From: Microcaldota archaeon
GTDB taxonomy: Archaea > Micrarchaeota > Micrarchaeia > Micrarchaeales > Micrarchaeaceae
Assembly (NCBI GenBank): GCA_028866775.1
Contig: JAGWHK010000001.1
Coordinates: 232,007 to 296,006 of the forward strand
Direction of reading: 5' to 3'
Length of the DNA stretch: 64,000 bases
Positions 8,369 to 17,399 of this stretch are shown piece after piece. Both the position numbers and the translations under genes were made by a program. The notes under the pieces were generated by a model that was given only the letters and a program-made list of their open reading frames with translations, had not been told where the DNA came from and made no database searches. Position 1 is the first letter of the stretch, and each line of letters begins with the position of its first letter.

Positions 8369-10591
8369 TTAACCTTCCCTCTTCCTCCTGCCCCTTATGG
8401 GAAGGATGAACCAGAACCTGCTACCTCCGCCCTCCCTTGGTTCGTAATTTATTTTGCCTCCGTGCAGCTCCACTATCTTCTTGGTTATGGAAAGCCCGAG
8501 TCCGGTACCGGACTCCTTCTGCTTTATTGTTGACTTTGTCCTCGCTGCGCCGTAGAACTCCCTGAACAGCCTGTGCCTTCCCTCCTCCGATACCCCTATC
8601 CCGGTGTCTATGATGCTGCATTCTATGTAGTTGGGCCTCCCCTTCTTGGTCGTCCTGTTCCTTATGTCGACGGTTATGGAGCCCTTCTCCGTGAACTTTA
8701 TGGAGTTGCCTATGAGGTTGACGAACACCTGCATCACCCTCCCGTAGTCCGCCATTACAGGGGGTACGTCATAATGCACGTTCCAGGAGAACTCCAGTCC
8801 CTTGTTCCTGGCCCTCTCCTCCAGCGCCCTTATGCCGGGGTTCTCACCGACTGCCCTCATATCCACTTCAGACACCTCGAGCTTCATCTTGTTGGAGTCC
8901 AGCTTGGCCGCATCCAGAACCTGGGTTATCATGTCCATCAGCCTGTTTGCCTCCTCGATTATCGTGGATATGTGGCCCTTCTGGTCGTCGTTGAGCTGCC
9001 CGAAGTCTCCCCCGTACATCAGCTTGGAGAACCCTATTATGTTTGTGAGAGGGGTCTTGAGCTCATGGGAGATGTTATAGATGAACTGGCTCTTCAACTC
9101 CCCTGTGCCCTCCAGCTTCTTGATCTCTCCCTGCTGCTTCTCGATCGCGTCCTCCATTTCCTTTATCTTCCTCTTCGTCTCCAGCTCCTTGGCTATTATG
9201 ACGTATTCTGCCACGTCACCGGACTTGAAGAACCTTATCGAGTTGGTCGCCTCGACGCTCCTGCCATCTTTGGCACGCAGCTGTGTGTATGAGTTGTCTA
9301 TCTTGGTACCGCCTCTTGCATGACCGAGATCCCGTTCCAATCCGGGAAGGTCGAGGTAAAGCGCGTTTATCTCCTTGCCCAGCAGCTCCGCCCTGTCGTA
9401 CCCAAGAGTCTGTTCTATCGCGTGGTTCGAGTATCTTATGTACCCAAGCTCGTCTACCCTAAGGGCTATGTCCGAGGCCCCATCCAGGAACTCGTTGAAC
9501 GCCGATGCCATGCTGTCAACGTACCTTTCCGCGCTCGCATCATAGAAGAGCAACATGTAGCCCCCGTTCCTCTTCGAGAGTGCAAACTTGATCGGGGATA
9601 TGGCGCCCTTGTCGGTGGTCATCCCCACAGTGCCAAGGGACGGGCCCTTGCCCAGGGTCGCCACCAGCTCCTTGAACGCGCCCTTGTCACGCTCGGCCAG
9701 CAGCTCGATCACGTTTTTCGATATTGTGAGGGTGCTGTCATAGCCTATGATGCGCTTCATGCTCTGGGTCGCGTACGATACGGTGAGGTCCCCATCGAGC
9801 AGGACCACGCCGGCGCCGTAGGAAGGGCCCATGAGAGAGGTTGCCCAGGAGAGCACCTCCTTGTCGGTCACGTCCCTGACGGTCATGTAGAGCAGGTTGG
9901 CCCCTGCCTCTGACGCATGTATGGCATATGTCTTGCCAGACCTCTTGGAGATCAACTCCCTTCCGCTCCTGCTTCTCTCCCTGACCTCCTTGATGCCTGC
10001 ACCTACCAGGTCGCCAACCTTGTAGCCCTTCAGTTCGGGTTTCCCGAACTCGGCGGCGGCCGCCGGGTTGAACCTCACTATGGAGCCTTCGCTGGATACG
10101 AGTAACTGCGCAACGGGCGAATCGAAGGCGGAGTTGAAATATGAGGCCAGCCTTGCGCTCTTCGATTCCTCCTTCCTGAACGCGATCGCAAGCGTGACCA
10201 GGTAAGATAGATGCGTGGCATCGGCCATGAGCTCGTCGCTGAACTTGTTCCCCTCGTTTGAGAGCAGCTCTATCACTGAAGCGGCCCTGCCGCCCAGCAT
10301 GATTGGTATGACCGCGCAGCTTTTGAGGCCCTTGCTCCAATGCTCGGTCAGCTCAGGAAAAGACGAGTATTCACTCAGTTCGTTGTCGACATACGGCTTC
10401 CTTGTGTTTAGCACGTAGTCTATGAGCCTGCCCGCGCCCTGAGGGATCTCTCCTATTATGGTGACCCTCCCAACCCCAAGCGCATCAGAGATGCACGCCG
10501 CGAGCGCCTGCTCCTGATCCGCATCAGAAGCCGCTGAGGCGATTGAGATTATACGGGCTACCGCGCTTTCAAGGCGCTGGGGATCGGCCAT
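8369..10591 (-). CDS. Soluble sensor histidine kinase, GAF-PAS(x3)-HisKA-HATPase
   Basis: A 740-residue cytoplasmic kinase without membrane segments. Residues ~1-140 resemble a GAF domain; ~150-250, ~255-360 and ~365-470 look like PAS domains (for instance RYSNHAIEQTLGYDRAELLG). A coiled linker (~470-500) leads to HisKA with the phospho-accepting H509 in NISHELKTPLTNIIGF, and an HATPase domain with N box (NLIGNSIKFT), G1 DTGIG (662-666) and G2 GTGLGL (695-700). The start ATG follows a GGTG motif. It is the upstream gene of the surface-protein cluster, and the only receiver protein nearby is at 3372-4565. Signal sensed is unknown, presumably intracellular. Confidence 0.9.
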   Translation of the reverse strand: MADPQRLESAVARIISIASAASDADQEQALAACISDALGVGRVTIIGEIPQGAGRLIDYVLNTRKPYVDNELSEYSSFPELTEHWSKGLKSCAVIPIMLGGRAASVIELLSNEGNKFSDELMADATHLSYLVTLAIAFRKEESKSARLASYFNSAFDSPVAQLLVSSEGSIVRFNPAAAAEFGKPELKGYKVGDLVGAGIKEVRERSRSGRELISKRSGKTYAIHASEAGANLLYMTVRDVTDKEVLSWATSLMGPSYGAGVVLLDGDLTVSYATQSMKRIIGYDSTLTISKNVIELLAERDKGAFKELVATLGKGPSLGTVGMTTDKGAISPIKFALSKRNGGYMLLFYDASAERYVDSMASAFNEFLDGASDIALRVDELGYIRYSNHAIEQTLGYDRAELLGKEINALYLDLPGLERDLGHARGGTKIDNSYTQLRAKDGRSVEATNSIRFFKSGDVAEYVIIAKELETKRKIKEMEDAIEKQQGEIKKLEGTGELKSQFIYNISHELKTPLTNIIGFSKLMYGGDFGQLNDDQKGHISTIIEEANRLMDMITQVLDAAKLDSNKMKLEVSEVDMRAVGENPGIRALEERARNKGLEFSWNVHYDVPPVMADYGRVMQVFVNLIGNSIKFTEKGSITVDIRNRTTKKGRPNYIECSIIDTGIGVSEEGRHRLFREFYGAARTKSTIKQKESGTGLGLSITKKIVELHGGKINYEPREGGGSRFWFILPIRGRRKREG

Positions 10592-10659
10592 CGCTGCACC
10601 ATATCCGATTTGAATACAATATATATAATCTCTTCTGCGGAGATAATAGCAGTGAATCG

Positions 10660-11322
10660 ATGGAGTTCGAGGAGCCGTTCAGGTCCGTATACAGGATAGG
10701 CGGCAAGCTGGCCACAAGGAACCTTACCCCTGGGAGGAAGGTCTACGGGGAGGAGCTTGTGAGATACAAAAATGCCGAATACAGAGCCTGGAACCCGTAT
10801 AGGAGCAAGCTCGCCGCTGCGATAATCAAGGGCATGAAGGGAATGAAGATCTCTGAGGGCAGCAGGGTACTCTATTTAGGTGCCGCAACCGGAACCACCC
10901 CAAGCCACGTCAGCGACATAATCGGCAGCAAGGGCAGGCTGTTCGGCGTTGAGATATCAGAGAGGAACATGCGCGAGTTCGTGGCCCTGTGCGAATCGAG
11001 GGACAACATGCTCCCGATTCTTGCCGACGCCGGGCACCCGGAGGACTACTCTGATGTGGTTGACAATTGCGACGTCATATACCAGGACATAGCGGTCAAG
11101 AACCAGGCCGAGGTGCTTATGAAGAATAGCGGCATGCTGGACAGCGGGGGCTACGCCTATTTCGTGATCAAGTCGCAGAGTGTCGACATATCGAAGGCGC
11201 CCGAGGCCGTGTACAGGGATGAGTTGGCCAAGCTGAAGGGCACATTCGAGGTGCTGGAGAGGATAGACATAGAGCCTTATGACAGCATGCACCTATTCGT
11301 TGTGCTTAGAAAGGTTCATTAA
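10660..11322 (+). CDS. flpA: Fibrillarin-like rRNA/tRNA 2'-O-methyltransferase
   Basis: The catalytic subunit of box C/D sRNPs, methylating ribose 2'-O positions with SAM. The N-terminal sheet (RSVYRIGGKLATRNLTPGRKVYGE) and the Rossmann methyltransferase core (VLYLGAATGTTPSHVSDI, FGVEIS, IYQDIA, FVIKSQSVD) are characteristic. I start at the internal ATG after GTGAATCG; a longer frame from 10543 would cross the TATA box (ATATATATAA near 10618-10628). About 220 residues, normal for archaeal FlpA. Its partner Nop5 is not in this window; L7Ae, the third sRNP protein, is at 33039-33524. Confidence 0.95.
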   Translation: MEFEEPFRSVYRIGGKLATRNLTPGRKVYGEELVRYKNAEYRAWNPYRSKLAAAIIKGMKGMKISEGSRVLYLGAATGTTPSHVSDIIGSKGRLFGVEISERNMREFVALCESRDNMLPILADAGHPEDYSDVVDNCDVIYQDIAVKNQAEVLMKNSGMLDSGGYAYFVIKSQSVDISKAPEAVYRDELAKLKGTFEVLERIDIEPYDSMHLFVVLRKVH

Positions 11323-11344
11323 GTTTTTCTACTCTGTTGTTTGG

Positions 11345-12172
11345 ATGAACGTGAACTCATGTGTCAAGGCTGCGGGGAGCGCCCTGAAGAGCTACAGGCC
11401 GCTGATCTGCGAATTCTGCGGGGCTGAGACGCTGTCAGGCGGGGGCATGGCCTTCTGCTCCAACTGCGAGAGCATAGTCGAATCAGAGTCCAAAACTCTG
11501 GAGGGAACTAACCCGTCCCTCTTCGGGGCCCTGGCATCGATAAGGACAGCGATCGCTAGAAGCGACTTCGATGCCGCGGGCGTGGGATATGACGGGTTGC
11601 TAGTCATGAAACAGACACCGGGCTTGCTATATGCAAAAGGGATAATGAGTATAAGCCACTCCAACCACGTGGTTTCGCAGATACGATACGACGGGGATGG
11701 CTTCATGGAGGGCAATTCCGAGCTCAGGGCCAAGGGATCCCTCATACTCTCGGAGGCGAAGAGGCTCATAGCAAAATCCAGGGCCATGTCGGAAAAGGAG
11801 GCCATGGGCGTGCAGTCGCCCCGCCTCCTCTACAATCTCTTCCTCTGCGACTTGAAGGTTGGGGATCTGAGGGCCGCCAGCGACCGCCTGGCAGGGATCA
11901 CGGGCCTTGAGAAGGATGGGGCTCTGGCAATTTATTCGGCAATCGTGCTTGACACCTTCGCGGGCAGGCACCATGAGGCTGAAAGGAGCCTTGAGAGGAT
12001 CTTCGGGCTTGAAAGCCCCCCTGCCAATTCCTTCTACTACGCGGCATTCAACTCGTTCAAGCTTGGAGACCGTGCGGGTGCATCAAAAATACTGTCCAGC
12101 TCGGGCAGCCTGATCGAGGATTCAAAGAGGGAAAATCTTTTGTCGGCCATGAAGCTGGAGGACTCCCAGTAA
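11345..12172 (+). CDS. Zinc-ribbon protein with TPR-like helical region
   Basis: Start taken at ATG 11345; longer frames run into the fibrillarin gene. Near the N-terminus is a treble-clef or zinc-ribbon motif, CEFCGAE...CSNCES, preceded by a short helix. The remaining ~210 residues are helical with Ala/Leu spacing suggestive of TPR-like repeats (GALASIRTAIARSDFDAAG; LFLCDLKVGDLRAASDRL; YYAAFNSFKLGDRAGASKIL). No enzyme motif. A protein-interaction or scaffold role is plausible. It ends 2 bases from the convergent gltX. Function unknown. Confidence 0.65.
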   Translation: MNVNSCVKAAGSALKSYRPLICEFCGAETLSGGGMAFCSNCESIVESESKTLEGTNPSLFGALASIRTAIARSDFDAAGVGYDGLLVMKQTPGLLYAKGIMSISHSNHVVSQIRYDGDGFMEGNSELRAKGSLILSEAKRLIAKSRAMSEKEAMGVQSPRLLYNLFLCDLKVGDLRAASDRLAGITGLEKDGALAIYSAIVLDTFAGRHHEAERSLERIFGLESPPANSFYYAAFNSFKLGDRAGASKILSSSGSLIEDSKRENLLSAMKLEDSQ

Positions 12173-12174
12173 CG

Positions 12175-13881
12175 TCACTTGGACATGAAGATGAATGACA
12201 TTTTCTTCTTGTCGTCAAGGATGCAGAACCCGAACCTCTCGAACTGGACGACCTCACGCTCCTTCAGCTTTGAGGCATAAGCCTCGGCATATCCCTTGAC
12301 CACCTGCAGGCTTTGCCTGTCGAATTGGCCGTCCGGAAGGAGCGGGGGTTTGGGCACAATAACCTCGCATGGGATGGACTGCTTGCTAGCAACCCACTGG
12401 ATCCTGAATTTGGTGTCCTGGTCGGCCTGCGCCGCCATCATTACGTTGGCGTCGTATTCCTTCATGCGCAGGCTGTAGAGGTCCTTCAGCCTGAACAGCA
12501 TGGTCGGGCTTATTTTGCCCGCGTCGTCACCGCTTATGTAGAAGTTCCCATCGACTGCGTACTTTCTGCTCCCCATCTTCTCTGTCGGATGCAGCTTGAG
12601 CTCGACGCTCTTGCTTTTTGCGTTTGCTATGGAAAGCGCGACAGGATTCGCCACGAAGAAGAGCCTCTTGGCGGTCTGATCGACGAGCTTCTTGTTCTCG
12701 TCCATCAGCATGGAGATGTCGACAACGCTGTCTGTCTTTGACATGCCGAAGCGCAGGACGAACTCCCTTATCGCCTCTGGCCTCACTCCCCTTCTCCTCA
12801 AAGCCGACAGGGTGACCAGCCTGGGATCGTCATAGCCGGAGAGGAGGCCCTCCTCTATGTAGATGCGCTGGTATCTCTTCGATGGGAGGTTGTTCTTTAT
12901 CGTGAGCCTCGCGATCGAGTGTATTCGAGGGGACGGCAGACTAAGCGCACCCAGGATCATACGGTATAGTGGATCGCGCAGTTCGTACTCCTTGCTCCTT
13001 ATGACGTCAGTTATCCCGTTCAGGTAGTCGTTTATCGGAGTGTTGAAATCATAGAGCGGCCAGACAGAGTACTTGTTGTCCTGTCTGTAGTGCTTGCCCT
13101 TCTTTATCCTCAATATCGTAGGATCCCTGAGTGCGGTATTCTCCGAGGCCATGTCGCCCTTGAACCTTATGACGGCCTCGCCCTCACCAATCGCACCCTT
13201 CACCATGAGCTCGAATACCCTCATGCTCTCTTCGGGCTCTGTGTTCCTGTGGCCGCACTCCTGCTTGCCCAGCCTCTTGCTCTTCATGTCCTCGACATCG
13301 CATGAGCAGGCATAGGCCTTGCCGCTGTTTATCAGGCTCCTCGCATAGTCGTATATCTCGGGTATGTTGTCGCTGGCGAAGCACTCGTTGTCGAACTTTA
13401 TGCCCAGCCATTTCAGGTCAGAGCGTATCGCGTCTACATATTCCTGCTTCTCCTTCTCCGGATTGCTGTCATCGAAATACAGCGACAGCTTGCCCTCGTA
13501 TATATTGGCAAAGGTGCTCGCCAGCAGCGCGGCCTTGGCGTGGCCTATGGTCGCATATCCGCTGGGCCCGGGCGCATACCTGGTGTGGAAGGCGCCCTTG
13601 ACAGCCCCATGCAGCTCCATCTTCGGCTTTGCGGTCTTCTCGGCCTTCTCCCTCTTCTCCGAGGCAAACTCCTGCGAATGCTTCCCGTATTCTGCCTGAA
13701 GCTCCTCCTTGGTCAGTAGGTTGACCCACGCGACCGCGGCATTCGCGGCATTTGAGACCTCTGATATGTCGGAGCCTTTCGAGGATGCCATTATCTTGCT
13801 TATTATGGGACCCGGCATCGCCTTTCCGTAGTCTACCGCATTCTTGACGGCATACTTCCTTGCGAGCTCTTCAATTCCCAT
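12175..13881 (-). CDS. gltX: Glutamyl-tRNA synthetase (archaeal type)
   Basis: Charges tRNA-Glu (and probably tRNA-Gln for later amidation). The ~95-residue helical N-terminal extension is typical of archaeal GluRS, followed by the class I core RYAPGPSGYATIGHAKAAL with the HIGH-type motif TIGH at 111-114. The zinc-like insertion has ACSCDVEDM and QECGH, and the KMSKS-equivalent is LPSKR at 332-336. The C-terminal beta-barrel anticodon-binding part follows (LKLHPTEKMGSRKY, IPCEVIVPKPPLLPDG). Full length at 568 residues. It follows a membrane protein gene by 3 bases, suggesting co-transcription. Confidence 0.95.
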   Translation of the reverse strand: MGIEELARKYAVKNAVDYGKAMPGPIISKIMASSKGSDISEVSNAANAAVAWVNLLTKEELQAEYGKHSQEFASEKREKAEKTAKPKMELHGAVKGAFHTRYAPGPSGYATIGHAKAALLASTFANIYEGKLSLYFDDSNPEKEKQEYVDAIRSDLKWLGIKFDNECFASDNIPEIYDYARSLINSGKAYACSCDVEDMKSKRLGKQECGHRNTEPEESMRVFELMVKGAIGEGEAVIRFKGDMASENTALRDPTILRIKKGKHYRQDNKYSVWPLYDFNTPINDYLNGITDVIRSKEYELRDPLYRMILGALSLPSPRIHSIARLTIKNNLPSKRYQRIYIEEGLLSGYDDPRLVTLSALRRRGVRPEAIREFVLRFGMSKTDSVVDISMLMDENKKLVDQTAKRLFFVANPVALSIANAKSKSVELKLHPTEKMGSRKYAVDGNFYISGDDAGKISPTMLFRLKDLYSLRMKEYDANVMMAAQADQDTKFRIQWVASKQSIPCEVIVPKPPLLPDGQFDRQSLQVVKGYAEAYASKLKEREVVQFERFGFCILDDKKKMSFIFMSK

Positions 13882-13884
13882 AGG

Positions 13885-14481
13885 CTAGCTACCCTCACTC
13901 AACCTTATCTGGTTGTTATATAAGTCCCCACGGGTTGTTATAAGGGCCTGGATCCGCACCGGCACATTCGCGCCTATCGGGAATACCCTGGTTAGGTATA
14001 CCGAGTAGTTCTTTTCCGGGAACGCAACAGGCACCTGGGATCCCGCGCTGTAGTACATGTTGACCCTGGCCGGCAGATTGACGAAGGCGCCTGCGCCAAC
14101 CGACACGTCGGTCGCATTCAGCGCGTTTGACAGGTAGGTGTAGAGCTGGTATGCATTGATGCCGGAAAGCAGTGCCTGGTAGCTGGTCGAATTGAATGGG
14201 ACATAGTTGCTTACGCTCCCATTGGCCTCAAGGTCACCCAGGGTCTTGTTCAGCGCAGTGAGCTCTATCTTGTTGGAGACGCCCACGTACGCGGAGTAGC
14301 TGTAGTTCACTATTACGGCATTTGCAGAGCCGTATACGGGTATGGTGTTAGCCGAGCTTACCGTTGTCGTGGTGCTAGTACCTGTCGAGTTGTTTCCGAA
14401 CGCCGCATATGATGACACGAATATTATTGCCGCGAAAAGCGAACCCAGGAATATCACTATCCTCTTTGTCTTGTCTTCCAT
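13885..14481 (-). CDS. Single-pass membrane protein, extracellular domain
   Basis: Start at the ATG preceded by GGTGTAATC. A short basic N-terminus (EDKTKR) precedes one hydrophobic helix (IVIFLGSLFAAIIFVSSYAAF), a Ser/Thr linker and a ~150-residue ectodomain rich in Asn-X-Ser/Thr sequons and aromatic residues. Topology is probably N-in/C-out. It precedes gltX in the same direction with only 3 bases between them, although there is no functional link that I can see. No family recognised. Confidence 0.65.
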   Translation of the reverse strand: MEDKTKRIVIFLGSLFAAIIFVSSYAAFGNNSTGTSTTTTVSSANTIPVYGSANAVIVNYSYSAYVGVSNKIELTALNKTLGDLEANGSVSNYVPFNSTSYQALLSGINAYQLYTYLSNALNATDVSVGAGAFVNLPARVNMYYSAGSQVPVAFPEKNYSVYLTRVFPIGANVPVRIQALITTRGDLYNNQIRLSEGS

Positions 14482-14550
14482 GATTACACCGGTGATTAAC
14501 AAAGATATTTTAGTCTTAGCCTATTAAATGTTATTCTACTAGTTGATTTT

Positions 14551-15273
14551 ATGGCTTTCAAGGAAGGCGAATTCGTTGAGATAGAGTACAGTTCGTGGAC
14601 CACAGCAGACAACAGGATGATTGATACCACAGACAAGGCCCTTGCCGAGAAGAACGGGATAGTCGTGGAGGGAAGAAAATACGGTCCTGTGCTTGTGATA
14701 GTGGGGAAGAGGACCGTTGTGAAGGGCCTGGATGACGCGATAAAGGCGATGGACGCGGGCCAGACGAAGAAGATAACGCTCAAGCCTGGCGAGGCCTTCG
14801 GGGAGAGGAACCCCGATATAGTGAGGGTAATGCCGCTGGCCGAATTCAAGAAAAGGGACATGAACCCCTATCCCGGAATGAGGGTCAACATAGATAACGT
14901 GTCTGCCACGGTAAAGAGCGTCAACTCAGGCAGGGTTGTCGTCGACGCAAACCACCCGTATGCCGGCATGGAGATAACCTACGAGGTCAAGATCTCGAAG
15001 AGGCTCGACCAGCAGCAGGACAAGATAACGGCGCTTGGGAGGACATACGAAGTCGAGCCTTCGGCGGTAAAGATCGAAGGAAAGACCGTGGAGCTCTCCT
15101 TCAATGACGCTGTTAAGAAGGACGCCGACTATTTCATAGGGAGGGCCAACCTGGTGGCTGGAATTTTCGGGTACTTCGATGCCATAGAGAAAGTGAAGGT
15201 CGAGGAGGAGTACAACAGGCCGAAAGAGGGCAAGGCAGAGGGCCAGGAGCACGAGCACGACCACGCGCATTGA
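14551..15273 (+). CDS. FKBP-type peptidyl-prolyl isomerase, SlyD-like, His-rich tail
   Basis: A folding helper catalysing cis-trans isomerisation of prolyl bonds. The FKBP core is split by an insert-in-flap domain, as in archaeal long FKBPs and SlyD: VEIEYSSWTTADNRMIDTT, then VKGLDDAIKAMDAGQTKKI, the LKPGEAFGERNP motif and the flap domain (PGMRVNIDNVSATVKSV). The C-terminal third is the extra domain of the 26-30 kDa archaeal class. It ends in EHEHDHAH, a possible metal-binding tail like that of SlyD. TATA-like ATTAAATG is about 25 bases upstream of the ATG, so the mRNA is probably leaderless. Confidence 0.9.
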   Translation: MAFKEGEFVEIEYSSWTTADNRMIDTTDKALAEKNGIVVEGRKYGPVLVIVGKRTVVKGLDDAIKAMDAGQTKKITLKPGEAFGERNPDIVRVMPLAEFKKRDMNPYPGMRVNIDNVSATVKSVNSGRVVVDANHPYAGMEITYEVKISKRLDQQQDKITALGRTYEVEPSAVKIEGKTVELSFNDAVKKDADYFIGRANLVAGIFGYFDAIEKVKVEEEYNRPKEGKAEGQEHEHDHAH

Positions 15274-15329
15274 TCTGACCGCTCCGGATAGCGCCTGCTT
15301 TATATATTTCCTCGAACTGCTACTTATTC

Positions 15330-16136
15330 GTGTCTACCTTTGTTAGGCCGAATCCGGCCAGTGGGAGGGCTGACTTCAACCTCTTCTTGAGGGATGAAGA
15401 GGTAAAGGTCGTGAGGGAAAACCTTGGCATTTTCAGGAGGATCGATCAGGACAGGAAGAAATGGCTGCTCTCGGAAGGCTACCACAATAATGAGTTCACC
15501 TATTATGGGAGGGTGAAGGCAGAGTTCGGGGACAGCACCCCAGTACTGAAGGAGGGATCAAGGGTCCTCGACTGGGGATGCTCTGTTGGAGTCACGACCA
15601 TAGAGCTCGCCAACCTGCACAAGGGATGCGAGGTGACCGGGCTCGAGGTGAGGGGCTACCTTAAGTGCTTTACTGATCACATTATCGCCCAGGTGAAGGC
15701 CGATCCGTCCTATTTGGGGAACCGCATCCCGCCAGAGCTGAGGAGAGCAATCAAAGTGCCTGAAAGGCTGCTGCTCCCCAAGGAGTTCTTGGTTGCAGAC
15801 GGCTTCAAAGCTCCCTTCCCAGACCACAGCTTCGATGCGGTCTACTGCATGAACAATCTTTATTACGTGCTTAACACTCTGGACGACCACAGGAGGTTTG
15901 AAAGGTTCCATCAGGTGATCAGGCTCGTCAGGCCCGGGGGCTACTTTATGCTTTCGGGAGGCGGCACGGTGGGCACGGACGGCTCCTCAAGCGATCTGAT
16001 GATGATGGTGTTGAGGAAGGAGAAGGAGGGGATGAAACCGGTTCGCATGAATGCCTCTGACTGGAATGGCAGGGCTAGGAGCGAAATGGTGCTGGAGGCA
16101 TGCAAAAAGGACTTCTGCACGACCGACTGGTTATAG
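15330..16136 (+). CDS. Class I SAM-dependent methyltransferase
   Basis: A Methyltransf_11/25-like enzyme: motif I VLDWGCSVGVTTIELA (about residues 77-92), motif II-like GLEVRGYL, and a motif IV region with DGFKAPFPDHSFDAVYCMNNLYYV, then LVRPGGYFMLSGGGT. The GTG start lies 26 bases after the centre of TTTATATATT, which points to leaderless translation from GTG. Substrate not evident. The 3' end overlaps the convergent argH gene by 6 bases. Confidence 0.8.
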   Translation: MSTFVRPNPASGRADFNLFLRDEEVKVVRENLGIFRRIDQDRKKWLLSEGYHNNEFTYYGRVKAEFGDSTPVLKEGSRVLDWGCSVGVTTIELANLHKGCEVTGLEVRGYLKCFTDHIIAQVKADPSYLGNRIPPELRRAIKVPERLLLPKEFLVADGFKAPFPDHSFDAVYCMNNLYYVLNTLDDHRRFERFHQVIRLVRPGGYFMLSGGGTVGTDGSSSDLMMMVLRKEKEGMKPVRMNASDWNGRARSEMVLEACKKDFCTTDWL

Positions 16137-17309
16137 GTTTCGCCTTGCCGCCCTCTTGTACGCATCCCTGAATGGCGTTCCCCTTTTTACCAGGGAGTAT
16201 GCCCTCTCGGTCGCATATACTTCTTCACTAAGTCCCTCCTCGGATCGCCTTTTATCCGCCTTTATCCTCTTCATGATCTTTGTGGCAACCCGAAGGCTAT
16301 TTTCAGCTGTCTCGAAACTTCTCATGACCGGACCCTTAGTGAGCTGCAGGTCCCTGTTGTAACCCGAAGGCAGGTTTGCAATCACCCCCTTTATCCGGAA
16401 TTCGTAAGAGTTCATAAGGTGATAGTTCGCCCTTAGAATCTCCAACACGTCAGGATTCTTCTTGTGCGGCATCATTGAGCTTCCTCCCGTAAGCTCGCGC
16501 GGTATGACGAAGTAGCCGAACTCAGGCATGCTGAACATTATGAGATCCTCCGCAATCTTGTTCAGGTCGAACATCAGGACCGAGAGGGCTCCCACTATGA
16601 CGGACTCGAACTTCCCCCTGCTGTTCTGCACGTATATTGGGTTCCTCTGTATCCTTGCGAAGCCCAGCTCCCTTGCGGTGAGCGCGCGATCTATCTTTAA
16701 TGGGACACCGTACCCGGCGCCTGTACCCAGCGGCGACTGGTCGACAAGCTTATAGGCGGCTTGCAACAGTTTTATGTTGTCCCCCATGGATTCGGCAAAT
16801 GATTCCGACCACATGCCCATAGATGATGGCATTGCCTTTCTGGTATGGGTGTAGCCCGGCATCTTTATATCCCCGTATTTGCTGCGGAAGTCCTTCAACG
16901 CGGCTATGAATCCCATGGCCAGCCTCTCGCATGCGGACAGCTCGTCGCGGTAATAGAGCCTTAGCGCCACCGCAACCTGGTCGTTCCTCGATCTCGCAGT
17001 GTGTATTTTCTTGCCGGCCTGACCTAGCTCGCGGATGAGGTAGTTCTCTATCGCGGTATGGCAGTCCTCGTCCTCTTTCCTTATTGTGAACCTGCCCTTC
17101 GCATCGAGCCTGATTATCTTCCTGAGAGCGCCGTCAAGCTTCTTGACCTCTCTGGGCTTTAAGATTCCGATTCTGCCCAGCATCTTCGCGTGGGCGATCG
17201 AGGCGAGGCAGTCGTACCTGACGAGCTTCCTGTCGAGCAGGTAATCCTCTCCGGTACTGAACTCATTTACTTCCTTGTCTATGCCGTAGCCCTTGTCCCA
17301 GAGTTTCAT
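16131..17309 (-). CDS. argH: Argininosuccinate lyase
   Basis: Cleaves argininosuccinate to arginine and fumarate. Recognised by EDCHTAIENYL, the KKIHTARSRNDQVA block, PGYTHTRKAMPSS with H155, GAGYGVPL, and the superfamily signature GGSSMMPHKKNPD (275-287) containing the catalytic serine loop. At 392 residues it is shorter than the usual ~450-460, mainly at the C-terminus. I considered adenylosuccinate lyase because purC is next door, but the TARSRNDQ motif is ArgH-specific. ArgF is elsewhere in the window (30406-31314); argG was not seen. Confidence 0.9.
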   Translation of the reverse strand: MKLWDKGYGIDKEVNEFSTGEDYLLDRKLVRYDCLASIAHAKMLGRIGILKPREVKKLDGALRKIIRLDAKGRFTIRKEDEDCHTAIENYLIRELGQAGKKIHTARSRNDQVAVALRLYYRDELSACERLAMGFIAALKDFRSKYGDIKMPGYTHTRKAMPSSMGMWSESFAESMGDNIKLLQAAYKLVDQSPLGTGAGYGVPLKIDRALTARELGFARIQRNPIYVQNSRGKFESVIVGALSVLMFDLNKIAEDLIMFSMPEFGYFVIPRELTGGSSMMPHKKNPDVLEILRANYHLMNSYEFRIKGVIANLPSGYNRDLQLTKGPVMRSFETAENSLRVATKIMKRIKADKRRSEEGLSEEVYATERAYSLVKRGTPFRDAYKRAARRNL

Positions 17310-17399
17310 TGACCCGCCCCGGTTTACACTTCTGTATCCCGGTTATTATAGATTCTCTTTATGATCCAGGCTCAATCCGGATGGATCGATCCTGAGTGA

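Noticed and set aside
8573-9913. Plus-strand frames of 80-239 residues opposite the histidine kinase
   Set aside because: The opposite strand is a complete kinase; the shadows have no SD, no motif and biased composition.
16131-17309. Reading this lyase as adenylosuccinate lyase (purB) because purC is next to it
   Set aside because: TARSRNDQV and GYTHTR motifs are those of argininosuccinate lyase.
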